Shown one piece after another: positions 24,930 through 37,286 of a stretch of 64,000 nucleotides of DNA. Numbering within the stretch: the stretch's first letter is position 1; every line of letters begins with the position of its first letter. The stretch is from positions 186,001-250,000 of the forward strand of contig CAKJVC010000208.1 of NCBI GenBank assembly GCA_918026815.1. The letters are read 5' to 3'. The DNA is from Chalara sp. BL73. Taxonomy: Eukaryota; Ascomycota; Leotiomycetes; Helotiales. Both the position numbers and the translations under genes were made by a program. The notes under the pieces were generated by a model. That model did not search any database and was not told where the DNA came from. It worked only from the letters and a program-made list of their open reading frames with translations.

Positions 24930-27900
24930 ATGGACTTCGCGACCAACCAGTTCGATTTAGTTGATGGCCAGTGGAGGCCTAGAACAGTGGATGTGAGCAC
25001 AATTCTCCGGCACTTCGATGATCAAGATAATCACGAAATGCCGCCGTTCCAGGCGTCTCCTGTACTGGGTTTATTGACACAGACGGTGATACCAGCTCCA
25101 CTGACAAATTGGATCTTGCCTCTGAAAGCAAGACATCCAGATTACGAGGATGTGGCATTCATTGGGGTAGGCACTTTCCAAACCCTTGACAGATTCCTTC
25201 CACAGGCTCGATGTTGCATTCTTTGTACCTTGTGTTTGTGGCCATCGACTAGCTATGTTTGTTTATTGATACATGGCATGTACTTGTATTGAAAAATGTA
25301 TTTCCTGTAACCCACTATTCTAGCAAGGCCGCTGTCTCTTCTGCACCTCTAAAACTGACCAAGCTGATTTTTCTAGGACGGGTTTGTCCAAATCAAGGAA
25401 CTTCGACCTGATGGACGGCTATGGGATGTAGCCCGCAAGGATAACTTTGGTGCCCGGATTCGAAACGCCCGTGTATACGGAACACTGAAGACCTATGATA
25501 AGGACTTTCCGCCTGATGCCGATGATGTGTTTGGAACTCCGATAAAGGATGAAGCTGACAATGATGTTGATATTGACATGACTGGCGGTCACTATCGCGG
25601 CTTAAGGCCTGGCGATCCACGCCTACCCCCTCAAATGATCGTCCTTCAGCTAGAAAGTAATGACACGATATTCTTGATGCTTCGCAAAAGCGAAAGTGGT
25701 GAGTGGAGAGTCGTATCCAACCGCCATCGGCTGTCGAATGCAATGCATAGGCATCAGCCTGGAATGCACCTTGCTATAGATCCAAGCTCTCGATACATAG
25801 CTGTTGGATGTGCTGAAGGATCATTCAGCATTCAAGCCCTATATCCAAGACAAGAATTAAATAGACAATACACCCAAGGGTCCACACTTAACTTTGTCGA
25901 GTCTGAAAGGAGACTACTGGTTCAGGGTGTTATCATCAAAATGGAATTCCTGTACCCATCAGCTGACGATGATCAACATATCATTCTTTTGATAATACAG
26001 ATCTACAAAGGCAAAACACGTATGCTTTTGTATGAATGGACAACGGGCGGAGATCTGAAGAAAGTACATGCTCACAACCGGAAGGGCCACTCTTTGGCAG
26101 AAGGACGTCAGGTACCACTGCTGCTGATTCCTTTGATGATCAAGTCTTCTTTTATCGTGATCTCTGAGAGTTCATTAGAAGTTTGCAATGATATTCTCAT
26201 TGGTTCTCCCCAGTTTAGGGAGGTCGACTCAACCATTATTGACTCCCCTACTTCTCTCCATCACGGCACAGGTACTCCTTTGTGGACAGCATGGGCTCGA
26301 CCGGAAAGACTACCTTACTATAACGCCGAAAAGGATTGCGTCTATATCGTGCGAGAAGATGGGTTGATTAGGTGTCTGGAACTACACACAGACGACGATC
26401 TCATCCAAGCTGATATGAACATTGGGTATTTTTCGTCGAATTGTGGAGCTGCTTTAGCAAGTCTCAACTATAAAGGCACTCATGGGAGATCAGGAGATTA
26501 CCTGATCACAGGCGGAGATTCTGGCACTGGAGCAGCATATTTGGTAAGTGCCTTGACGCATGCGAACCTTCATAGCAATCTTCTTCCTCTAGGGGTGTAT
26601 TCATTCTCACAAGCATATGTGCGATGCCTTCTGATTGATATATATGTATATATATATGTTGATTGAAAACTATAGATAAAAGCGAGGGAAAGCCCCATCT
26701 TCCAACAGCACATACCGAATTGGTCTCCAGCAAATGATCTTGTCACCACATCGAGAGACCAAGATGGAGATTCAGAACCTTCTCCAACTAGCCGTAAGAA
26801 GCCCAGCTCCAAGTGGTCAACAGGCAAGAACTCTGAGCAGGTTATGGCCAATCCGGATCAGATTTTTGCATGTGTTGGCAAAGGGTCCAATGGAGCAGTA
26901 GTAGAAATAAGACATGGGCTTGAAGCTCACGTCGGGTTAGATATGGATTTCGAAGCACCGATTGAGAATGCTTGGGTTCTAAGCCTCCCAAATTCGCTCG
27001 CCGATAAGGACGGATCACTAATTCTAGTATCTACCGGTCGGCAATCAGCACTTCTTTTACTATCTGGATCAGGTGATACCGTCTCGGTCATAGCACTTAA
27101 TGAGGAGGACTCAGATTTTGACCTCAGATTTCGGACAATCACGGCTGACATGCACGGAGACTGCAAGATACAAGTCACAGAGAAGTCGATTGTATATGTC
27201 GACGGGCTAAGCGGGTAAGTTGCTATATTCTCGTAGAATCCTCCCTGTTTGATCCGTAGTGAAACATGCCACCATGTGTATTTCCTTCACAATTAATGCT
27301 AATCGATGGCAAAGAAATAGACATATCTATGAGGGGGTCAACATCTTTGGAGTACTCAATGGCACCGAAGTTGTAGGTGTTGGAATTCACATACTACACG
27401 CGGTAATATACGACGATATTGTGCTTTACACAACTGAGTACGCTGAAAGAATGTATCTCTTGATACTAAGAACCAGCGAGCTTGACTCCCTTCTTGGCGA
27501 ATCTACTAGTACCTACCCAACACAAACCCTAGGAAGCTTCTCAAATATTACATGCTTAGCTACAGGTCTAGTTGGTGAAGGAATCTGGGGAATAGTAGCC
27601 GAAAATCCAGGGACCTCCTTATCCCTTACATTTCAATCGCTTTGTGGGGCAAACTCTTTCACGATAACTTTACCAGAGAGTTGCGAACCCAGCGGTACTT
27701 TCCCCCTCGGTACAATTTGCAGCATCGTTGTTGTTCCTTCTAGCAATGATAAAAATTTGTTGTTGCTCTGTGGAACTAGCAATGGATATGCGCTCACGCT
27801 TGAGATAGATGTCCAGTCTACCAAATGCGTAGAGTTCTTATGTGACCATATTGGCATATCATCGGTCCTGATTCGACGGGACAAGTTGTCAAGCTCACGG

Positions 27901-29664
27901 ACCATATTTTTGGCGATTTGTGACTCGAAAGTATACTCCTTCACATTTCAAAATCGTAAGATGGTGCGACACAACCGCAATGGCTCTCATGTAAAGAGAG
28001 AAATCCACCGAGTTTTCTTCACTAGTATACTGGATTCCAAATATGCACAACCAGATATAAATGCCGTCGCAAAGTTTCCATCGGGCACTTCCGGAGGAGT
28101 TGATGACACATTCTTGTGTGTTTCTGGTTCTATTCTTTTAATTTTTGGATTGAGTGACCAGCCAAACGCTGTTCTTCGTAGAATTCCCGTCGGTGGAACA
28201 CCATCACGACTCTATTTTTCTCACAATCTACAACTGCTGGTAGTGGCCGCGAACATAGATAAGAAGTCGACCCTTATATTCCTTGATCCCGAAACCGGAG
28301 AGGATGTATCTAAACCGTACGACAAGAAAACAGGCACCGCCACAGACTTTATATACGGGCTAGGCAACAAAGATGAGAAGATACACCGATTAGCTGAATG
28401 GCAAGTCTCTAAGGACACGAAGAAATGGAACTTCATCATCCTCTGCACCAATCTAGGTCAAGTCTTGTTGATTTCTGTTGAAAGAGAATCGCACCCTTCC
28501 TCAGGTTCTCTTTTGCCTAAATTACGCTACTACACGCGTCACAAATTCAAATCGGGGGAGCCGATTTATAGTGTGACATCATACGCAGATGGTATCATCT
28601 ATTGTACCGGCAGGACATTGCATTTAGACGTACTTGATCTGGCGGAGAAAAGATTGAAGACCATCGCGGAATTTGAGATCTCTTCTCCAGCCACCAACTT
28701 GGTGTACAAGGAACCAGGAGAGGTTTATGCCTTGACCGCCACTCATTCACTCGAAATACTAAGAATAGTTGGAACTGGTGAGAATAAACAATTTTTGCGA
28801 ACACACGGAGACCAAGTCGCTCGCGATTCGCTTCATCACAGAATATTATGCGCGTCATTGAGTGGAGAACACTCCATGGAATTCTCATCCGTACCTGACT
28901 CATCCCAAAACCAGTCACTCGAAGAGCCAACATCACTACGAGCTCCGCTACACTTGGTATCAGACAAGAGTGCGTGTGTAGCAGGACTATGGGCGATTAG
29001 CAACACCAAGGCAGATACTCTGGAAACAATTTTTGAGGCAGAACTCCTAGTATCGATCATCAAACTTAGATATGGCAACTGCCGTCCCATCTGGGATCCA
29101 ACATGGTCTACCAAAAATGAAGGAAATATGCACGTTGCTACAAGCATTTCCATTAACACCGCAAAATACCCTGAAATACTGGGTATAGCCATCGATGGTT
29201 CGTTGTTCAACTTCACGATTCTTGACCAGGATGCATGGAGGTTTCTACGATTTCTGGTAAACATAGCCAAGCAATCATCACTCGTATGCGAATTGGATCA
29301 AGAAGAAGAGGACCTAAGAGAACTGGTACCAAGCATGAAACCAAAAACTATGATGCACATTGATGGAGATATTTTGAGGCGGTGTTTAGATGGGCAATAC
29401 CTTGAAGAACTCCTTTTGATTCACGAAACTACAGATAAGGCTAGAAAAGTTCAGGCTCTATTCAAAGAGCTACTGAGCGGATTGCATCGAAGCAGTTTTG
29501 AGGCTGCCATCAGGGGACGGAGGTCAGATAAGAATGCAGCAGAGGCGCTGAATGGCAACCATAGCAACGCGGGGGGAGTTGAAGTGACGTACGAGCATGA
29601 TATCGAGGACTTGGTTTTACAAGCATACAAAGACTTGGAGTACTTCCTTCGGCCTGTCATATAG
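24930..29664 (+). CDS. Large beta-propeller protein of the DDB1/CPSF160/Mms1 superfamily
   Basis: Exons 24930-25166, 25377-26543, 26676-27214 and 27321-29664 give 1428 residues. The N-terminal half has the Mms1_N layout: LLTQTVIPAPLTNWILPL, DVAFIGDGFVQIKELRPDG and FGARIRNARVYG, then propeller strands including LILVSTGRQSALLLL and IQVTEKSIVYVDGLSG. The C-terminal quarter ends MHIDGDILRRCLDGQ, like the CPSF_A end of DDB1. Relatives act as scaffolds: DDB1 and Mms1 in Cul4/Rtt101 ubiquitin ligases, Rik1 in heterochromatin, CPSF160 and Rse1 in RNA processing. This resembles the divergent fungal group annotated by an Mms1_N domain, not Cft1 or Rse1. The third intron (27215-27320) uses branch GCTAATC 20 bp before its acceptor. 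The exact role is not assignable by eye. Confidence 0.8.
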
Positions 29665-30501
29665 ATTTCTCTGCATTGCAACTACTGCACAAATTAGAGA
29701 AACTTTCATTGCTCCTAAGTCATAATGTTGCAGACTTGACTCGCGTATCCAGCATATTTGGCTAGCTTGACTCTCAAAGCAGAACTCAGTATTGTTACCA
29801 TAGTATGATGTCATAACCGCACAGTGACTCACAGTCTAGTGCTAGATGAGAGTTGGAATAAAGACATGCTTCCATCGGTTAACTTATATATGTTTTGGTG
29901 GCTTTGGGAGGTCCACTTTAGAGGTTCCAAAAGGTAAGTTCTAATTGTTCCAAATATTATGAAGCATAGAAGGCAGCGAGCTTATGATTCGATGCATGAA
30001 AATAGTCCATCAAGCAGTAAGCCCTTTAATATAGACTTTGGATCACGGATTTCTCCATGTTCTTATGATTCTGTAAGAGAAGGTACAAGACCTACAGCGT
30101 TATCTCTACACAAACAAGTATGACTCCGATGTGAGAGCCAATGATGGTATATAAGCAAGAAATACAGCCTAGCCGCCGTAGGTTTAGTAAGGAGGCAGCT
30201 GTCTTTAGCCGAAAATTAAGCGACATTCACAACTTTGGCGGCACTGAACATTAGCTTTCATAAATAACCCCGCGCCATTGTCCTTGTACTTCAATAACCT
30301 TCTTCAAGAGAACACAGAAGTCCCCTTTGACAAATCGGGAAATATACTGCTGCTATTCACTGCGTAGTTTTTGCTAGAACTTGACTGATTTGGCAATAAA
30401 GAAGGGATTTATACTGTCTAGACAAAGTCGCAAACCCCTCATTGATCAATCGGTGCCTTGCCACATTCAGGAGTCGTACTTGCTTATTCTAAGTAAACGG
30501 A
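29665..30501. other. Intergenic upstream of eIF5B
   Basis: 837 bp between two plus-strand genes; holds the eIF5B promoter. No other feature recognised. Confidence 0.5.
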
Positions 30502-33500
30502 ATGGCGCCCAAGAAGAAGGGCAACAAGAAGGCTGTGGATGACGATTGGGAAGCAGAGCTTGGGGAAACAGTCGCATCAGCGACAGAGCCAGCGCCTGAA
30601 AATGGTGATGGCAAGTCAGCACTTGAGGAGGTAGATGCAGAGGAAGAGTTTCCAGCCGGAGGTCTCATGGCTATGATGCGAAAGAAGAACAAGAAGAACA
30701 AGAATAGCGCTGCTGAGGCTACTGAGGCTGGTGAGGAGCTTGCGGAGAAGGCTCCTATTGAGGCTTCGTTAGATGATGAATTTGCTCTGCCAGATAAAAA
30801 AGGCAAAGGCAAGGCAGGAGCGAAGGCTGATGGAGCTGAGGACGATGAACTAGGCGCAGATGGTAAGATCTTGACCAAGGCACAAAAAGAGAAGTTGAAG
30901 AAGGAACGTGAGAAGCAGCGGAAAAAGGAGAATGTAGGTAAACTTACACTGCATATTGATATTTGCTAATATCTTCATAGGCTGCTAAGAAGAAACCGAC
31001 TGGCGGTGCTGCGCCACCAAAGGCCGCCGAAGTTCAACCAGTAGTGGAGACTAAAGTTGCCGAAGTGAAACCCACGATAGGGGGTAAGTCCAAGAAGATT
31101 CCCGCTGCGCTCGCGAAGATTCAGGCACAACAAGAGCGGCTCAGAAAACAAGAAGAGGAGAGAGCTAGAGCTGAACAGGCGGAGAAGGAGCGCCTTGCAG
31201 AGATTGAGAGACAAGAGGCCGAGGAGGAGAGAAAACGGGAGGAAGCCAAAGCTTTGCGGAAACAAAAAGAAAAGGAGAAGATTGAGCAACAGAAGCGTGA
31301 TGGCACATATCTCACGAAGGCGCAGCGAGAGGAGAAGCTCAAGAATGAAATGAAGCTGAAGCAAATGGTGGAGGCTGGGGCTAAAGTTGGTGGGCCTGCA
31401 GATGGGGAGAAGAAAAAGCCCGTCTACGATAATAAGAAGAAGAAGGGTGGCAAGAAAAATCCTGCAGAGCTTAAGGTATGTTGATCAAATCATGCACAGC
31501 AATGTGAATATTCTAATTTCAACTACAGGCAGAAGAAGAAAAATTACTTGCTGAGGCCGCGGAACGAGCCAAACAAGAAGCAGAGCGTGCAGCTGCGGCA
31601 GCTGCAGCGAAGGCCGAGAAAGAAGCAGCGGAACGAGCTGCTGTAGAAGCTGAGAAGGAAGAAGAGAGCGAGTTGGGAGATTGGGAGGAAGCGGCAGCTG
31701 ACAGCAGTGAAGATGATTTGAAGGAGAATTGGGATGCGGATTCAGAAGAGGAGCGTGAGAAGGCTGCAGCAAAGAAGGCAGAGCAGAAGACATTACCAAA
31801 TCGTGGCAAGAACGTGCAAGAACCGCAATCAGAGTCCGAGGATGATAGCGATTCAGAATCGGAAGATGAAGAGGCTAGCGCTCGACAAGCTGCGGAAGCA
31901 TTACGGAAGAAGCAAGCTGCTGAGCGACGGGAGAAAGCACATGAAGCCGCTATGGCAGCACGATCTAAAGACAACCTCCGGTCTCCAATTTGTTGTATTC
32001 TTGGGCACGTCGATACTGGGAAGACAAAGTTGCTTGACAAAATTCGACAAACAAATGTGCAGGAAGGAGAGGCTGGTGGTATCACGCAACAAATCGGTGC
32101 TACGTACTTCCCAGTCGAAGCTATCAAGCAAAAGACGCAGGCTGTTAACAAGAACAATACGTTTGAGTTCAAAGTCCCTGGTCTTCTCGTCATTGACACT
32201 CCAGGTCACGAGTCTTTCTCCAACTTACGGTCCCGTGGATCATCTTTGTGCAACATCGCTATTCTTGTGGTAGATATTATGCACGGCTTAGAACCGCAGA
32301 CTCTGGAGTCTATGAAGTTGTTACGGGATAGAAAGACGCCGTTTATCGTTGCACTTAACAAAATTGATCGCCTGTACGGGTGGGAGAAGATTGACAACAA
32401 CGGGTTTCAAGACAGTTTGACGCGCCAAAAGTCTAGCGTCCAGAAGGAGTTCGCGGATCGATTGGAAAAGACAAAGCTTGCTTTCGCAGAGCAAGGATTC
32501 AACTCTGAACTCTTCTATCAAAATAAGTCGATGGCCAAATTTGTATCCTTGTGTCCAACATCAGCCCACACAGGTGAGGGTATACCAGATATGCTCAAGT
32601 TGATTGTTCAGCTTACGCAAGAGCGCATGGTCGGATCTTTGATGTATCTTTCAGAAGTCCAATGCACAGTCCTGGAAGTCAAGGCGATTGAAGGATTTGG
32701 TATGACCATCGATGTCATCCTGTCCAATGGTATTCTTCGAGAAGGTGACCGGATAGTACTGTGTGGAGTTGACGGTGCTATTACAACTAACATCCGAGCC
32801 CTATTGACGCCTGCACCATTGAAGGAACTACGGCTGAAGTCTCAGTATGTGCACAATAAAGAGGTCAAGGCCGCCTTAGGTGTCAAGATCAGCGCGCCAG
32901 GTTTAGAAGGTGCCATTGCTGGTTCACGTCTCTTGGTTGTCGGGCCAGACGATGATGAGTCTGATATTGAGGCTGAAGTGGAATCTGATCTTGGCGCACT
33001 GTTCAGCCGTGTAGAGAAGTCGGGAAGAGGCGTAACAGTACAAGCATCAACTCTTGGATCTCTGGAAGCTCTACTGGACTTTTTGAAAGTCTCCAAGATT
33101 CCTGTCGCAAATGTTGGTATTGGCCCGGTCTTCAAGCGCGATGTGATGAATTGTGGTACCATGCTTGAGAAGAACAAGGAGTATGCTGTTATGCTCTGCT
33201 TTGATGTTAAAATCGATAAAGAAGCTCAGATATATGCTGATGAGCAGGGTATCAAGATCTTCACAGCAGATATCATTTATCACCTTTTCGACGCGTTCAC
33301 AAAACACATGGAGCTCCTTTTAGAGAAGAAAAAGGAGGACTCTAAACTAGATGCTGTATTCCCTTGCGTTCTAGATGTGGTTGCAGTCTTCAACAAGACT
33401 GGTCCAATCGTCGTTGGTGTAGATGTCGTTGAGGGAGTACTGAAACCACTTACTCCAATCGTTGCAGTAAAGACTAATTCTATCACCGGTGTGAAAGAGT

Positions 33501-33766
33501 TTGTCAAGCTCGGACGTGTTTCTGGTATCGAGCGTGACAAGAAAGCCGTTCCTACCTGCAAAAAGGGGCAGCCATCTGTAGCTGTCAAGATCGAAATGGG
33601 CGGTTCCCAGCCCACATACGGTCGCCATCTCGAGCAAACGGATAAGCTATACTCGATGATCAGTCGTAAAAGCATTGATGTGCTGAAAGAGTTCTACCGC
33701 GCGGACATGACGAATGACGACTGGAACTTGGTTAAGAAGCTGAAACCCCTGTTTGACATCCCCTAA
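30502..33766 (+). CDS. FUN12: Translation initiation factor eIF5B
   Basis: eIF5B is the GTPase that joins ribosomal subunits at the end of initiation. Exons 30502-30933, 30981-31475 and 31529-33766 give 1054 residues. The first 450 residues are a highly charged Lys/Glu/Ala-rich extension, usual for fungi. The G domain has G1 GHVDTGKT (about 468-475), [15 protein letters not shown]3 DTPGHESF (532), G4 NKID (586) and G5 SAHTGEG. Domains II to IV follow and the protein ends [10 protein letters not shown]. Introns of 47 and 53 nt both lie in the charged region. Yeast name FUN12. Confidence 0.96.
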
Positions 33767-34446
33767 ATTTAGACGCCTGGGCGAGAATTAACTGGAAATT
33801 GGATGGGAGAGCTGATTTAAGCGCTGTTTTTGTAAGCATAGCAAGAAACGATGGCATCGCGGTGTTTTATCTGGAGGCGTTCAAACGAGTAAAAGCTTCT
33901 AGGTATCTAGAATGGAAATGCATTAATGAGCATCTATCTACTATAACTACTAAGGAGGCTATGTAGACATACCATAGCATAGCCCGCCGTCCTTCTCCCT
34001 CTCGCATCACTTCTCCCTCTCGCATCACTTCTCTTTGAAAGTATTCAAGTACAGTATTCTTTGACCTATTTTATAATTCCAATATTTGTTCCCTTTAGGA
34101 TATTCCGGTCCAAATCTTCAATGCCTTTGTCTCTGGCGGCGCAGCTGGGAAATTTTGTGTCATGTCACGAGCAAACACAGTACAACTGCTGCCCACAGCG
34201 CCGGAAGTATTGGACTTGATCCATCCCTCACATACCAAGCTGTGTATGCAAGCGATCCATGAAGCAAGAGACCAAGTAACAGTGGCCTCCGGTCAACATC
34301 ATCACCTACCCGAAGCCAACTTCAAGGACAAAGCCAGACATGATTGTCCTTAGGCATATAACCACACCTTGCTCCTCTTTATTTCTCAATGAGGTAATGT
34401 CGGAGCGGTTCCTTAATATCATCCACGTTCTCGATCACCGGAAGTC
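33767..34446. other. Convergent intergenic region
   Basis: 680 bp between the ends of eIF5B and the Zn2Cys6 gene. Holds the 18-bp tandem repeat listed separately; a 63-codon frame at 34162 shows no family features. Confidence 0.5.
33992..34033 (+). repeat. 18-bp tandem repeat, 2.3 copies
   Basis: CTTCTCCCTCTCGCATCA occurs twice head to tail (33992-34009, 34010-34027) followed by a 6-nt partial copy. Pyrimidine-rich and intergenic; probably a minor minisatellite. Confidence 0.85.
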
Positions 34447-36639
34447 TCAGATCTCCATCCTCCCCTCTTCCGTCGGCGCCGCCATATCCCACAGCATAGT
34501 TTGCACATGCCGATGACATCCCGCCTCTGTAACCTTGCCCGTCAGCTCCACTAGCTCCCCTCTAACCGCAGGATCCAACCAGCCCTCTCTCCCAATACCC
34601 CCCATCCCGCGCGCCAGCACCTCAAAACAATCGCGATAACACTCGGCATTTTGCCATCTCTCCGCCAATATTGCCAACACGCTAGTGCAATCCCTAATAG
34701 CCAGATCCACTTCCTTGGGTGGATGAATGGCACGCGCCCAGATGATGTAGAGGATCGTGACTCCGGCTTGAAATTGTGTTATTACTACCATCCATGGTTG
34801 TGCGATTTGCCGCTTCTTTTGGAGAACCCGAAATGTAGTACAAGCTTCGCAGGCAGCGCGTAGGGCGACATCGCTGACATGCGTATTTATGTTTACACGT
34901 GAGGGGCGGCAGAGGAGGAGGCGGGAGAGTTGGGAGATGAGACCGAGCCAGAGAGGTGATTGGTAGCCTTCTGTGTTTGCGACGCTATAGATTTGTTAGA
35001 GATTGTATAGAGAAGTTGGTTTGCTCTGATTACAGTAATTGTACAGTTAGAATGGCTTTCTCCGGGAGATTACATACCTATGAGAGGAGATATCGCTTGC
35101 CCAATGCTCAATTTGTATTCTCATGCTTTCCACCCATTCTGGGGTAGCGCCTCCTTCTAGAGGCACTGCTTGCATCGTATGGTTGATATAAGACTGTAGT
35201 AATCGCACTTTACAAATGTGTGCGAAAGTACCTAGTTCAAACACTAGATGTGGATTATCTTTATCAGTCTGAGCATCATCTAACCATGGTAGATGACATG
35301 GCGACTGTGATTTGTTGACATATAGGCTAGAGGATACTAAGAAATCATCAACGTCTTCAGAGTACAAAATATCACGTCTAATTGAATACTTACTGTATAT
35401 GTCTGCGAGACCATTTGGAATATCAAGCGTTCCACTCACAGCTCTATCTAATCTTGATCAAGACAGTGTTAGTATCCACAGCCGGTTATGTATAGGTGAA
35501 ATGATGAGACTTACACATATGCTGAGGACCACACTTTAGTTTTTAAATCGCTTTCATCATTGCCTAAATCAATGAGTTGATGAAAGCCATGCAGTGTGGC
35601 AAATCTCATGATAGCGCCGCTAATATGAGCGATTCGGGCAGTTGATTCTGAGTGAATTGCATACATAGCCGAAAGTAACATGGCCTGTAATCTTACCAAA
35701 GACGGTGAGTTAATGCTTCGAATGATGGAATCTTCGCTTTGAGCTTGAGATTTTAGGTCTTGGTGCTGATATCTTGGTGCATTGTCTGATTTGGACTGGA
35801 TGAGCGAGCCAATTGCAAATATCTACAGAATGATTAGCAGGTCTCGACTGATTTCACGGATACAAATAGTACCATTTTAACAAAAAATGCAGGCCATCCA
35901 CTAATCGGGTTCCCAGCAGGTGCCATTTTCCACTCCGTGTACCAACTGGCACAGTCCGCCACACTCAAAAACGGATACTGAGGATGCACACATGAGAAAT
36001 AAGTACGAAAGAATGATGCAGCTGTTGATGTAGGAATATCATCCATTCCCTCGGAACTTCCAGCTACAATTTGGGTGCGGAGACTTGTTGCTGAGAATGG
36101 TTGAGATGGAAGCGAAGCGAAGTCAGGTGGACTGGGCTGGCTTTGTGTCAAGCCTCCTAGGACTATTGATGGATCAGCAATTATCTGAGAAGGTTGCTGC
36201 CAGGAGTTTGTTTGCTCTCTCTGGGGCGAGGGATTAGATATTGAACTGAACGGCCGAGTTTGCGGGGCCGTTGAGGATTGCATGGGATGCACCGAAGAAT
36301 ATTGTAATTCTTGCTGGGTCCTTGCAGCTTCTAAGTGATCGAGAGCTATTCCTGGGAACTTCTCATTGAGTGCATGCTCTAGCATTGCAGCATGATGTTC
36401 TAAAGCTTGAACATATCCCGTAGGATAGCTCTGATATGGTTCCGGGATCACAGCTAAACATTCTCCTTGCCATCAGTCACGGGGACACTTTCCGGATCTG
36501 AAAAATCCATACCTACCCCAGCTGCCTGGCAGTTGTGACAGGGCTGCTGGAAATCACATCTCTGTTTCCTGTGCCTGCATCTTTGACATGCTTTTTTCCT
36601 CTTTTGCTGATCCGATGTTGAGTCGATTGGACTCGGCAT
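34447..36639 (-). CDS. Zn2Cys6 transcription factor with fungal-specific MHR domain
   Basis: Exons 36639-36513, 36465-35873, 35822-35515, 35452-35078 and 34984-34447 give 646 residues. The binuclear zinc cluster is at residues 18-50: AC-x2-C-x6-C from KACQRCRHRKQRC, then PCHNCQAAG, with the sixth Cys in GECLAVIPEPY supplied by exon 2. The intron there (36512-36466) therefore splits the cluster between Cys5 and Cys6. A Gln/Ser/Pro linker is followed by the middle homology region: FFRTYFSCVHPQYPFLSV, LQAMLLSAMYAIHSES, HGFHQLIDLG and the EDVDDFL acidic stretch. It sits beside a Dal5-type permease on the same strand and heads the candidate catabolic block. Target genes are inferred from position only. 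Confidence 0.9.
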
Positions 36640-37286
36640 GGTCCTCAAGTGATAAAGTAGCGTGGCCAGAGATTCCTTCACATCAATCGCTAGATCATCG
36701 ATCAACCTTCACCAGCTATCAGACAAACCTCAGTTTGCAAGACCTAATAAGGTGAGTCGTGTGTTGTTTGAATTTCAGATAAGCATGATTCAGTGGAGAG
36801 TATGAAAAGCGGGGTTGGGGCTTTGGGCACTAGAAAAGCGGACTCATTGCCACTTGGGGCTGGGTCAAAGCCCCTATTTGCCTTCGCCTAGCCCTTGCTT
36901 GATAAACAAGAACGTCAAGCATTCTGAACGAATTCGATGTTATATAAGTCATTAATGTAAGATAGGCTTACTTTGTTGGATAATACATTGTACTTTACTG
37001 TCATTTCGAATTCTTCATACAAGAAGGAAACATTCATCGCGTCTTATACTCCTCTGCTGGCGCACGTAGTCCTATACTTGATCATAGTTTTTTGGATGAG
37101 AGAGGCAGCGTTTCGAATACAAGATCATCTGAGTCAAAAGGGGGGATATGAAAATAATTTGACTTTCAGTACTTCCTCAACCTCGATTGTTGCTTGGAGT
37201 CCGTTAACAACAAGTTTTATCTACATTAAGAAGTGTACCACAGCAATCCGTCCACTATATACATAACACATGGCGGCGACCACTGT
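36640..37286. other. Promoter region of the Zn2Cys6 gene
   Basis: 647 bp between the regulator start and the permease stop. No RNA gene or repeat seen. Confidence 0.45.

Noticed and set aside
30502..33766. Minus-strand frames up to 226 codons, rich in Ser/Leu/Phe
   Set aside because: Antisense shadows of the Lys/Glu/Ala-rich eIF5B coding sequence.
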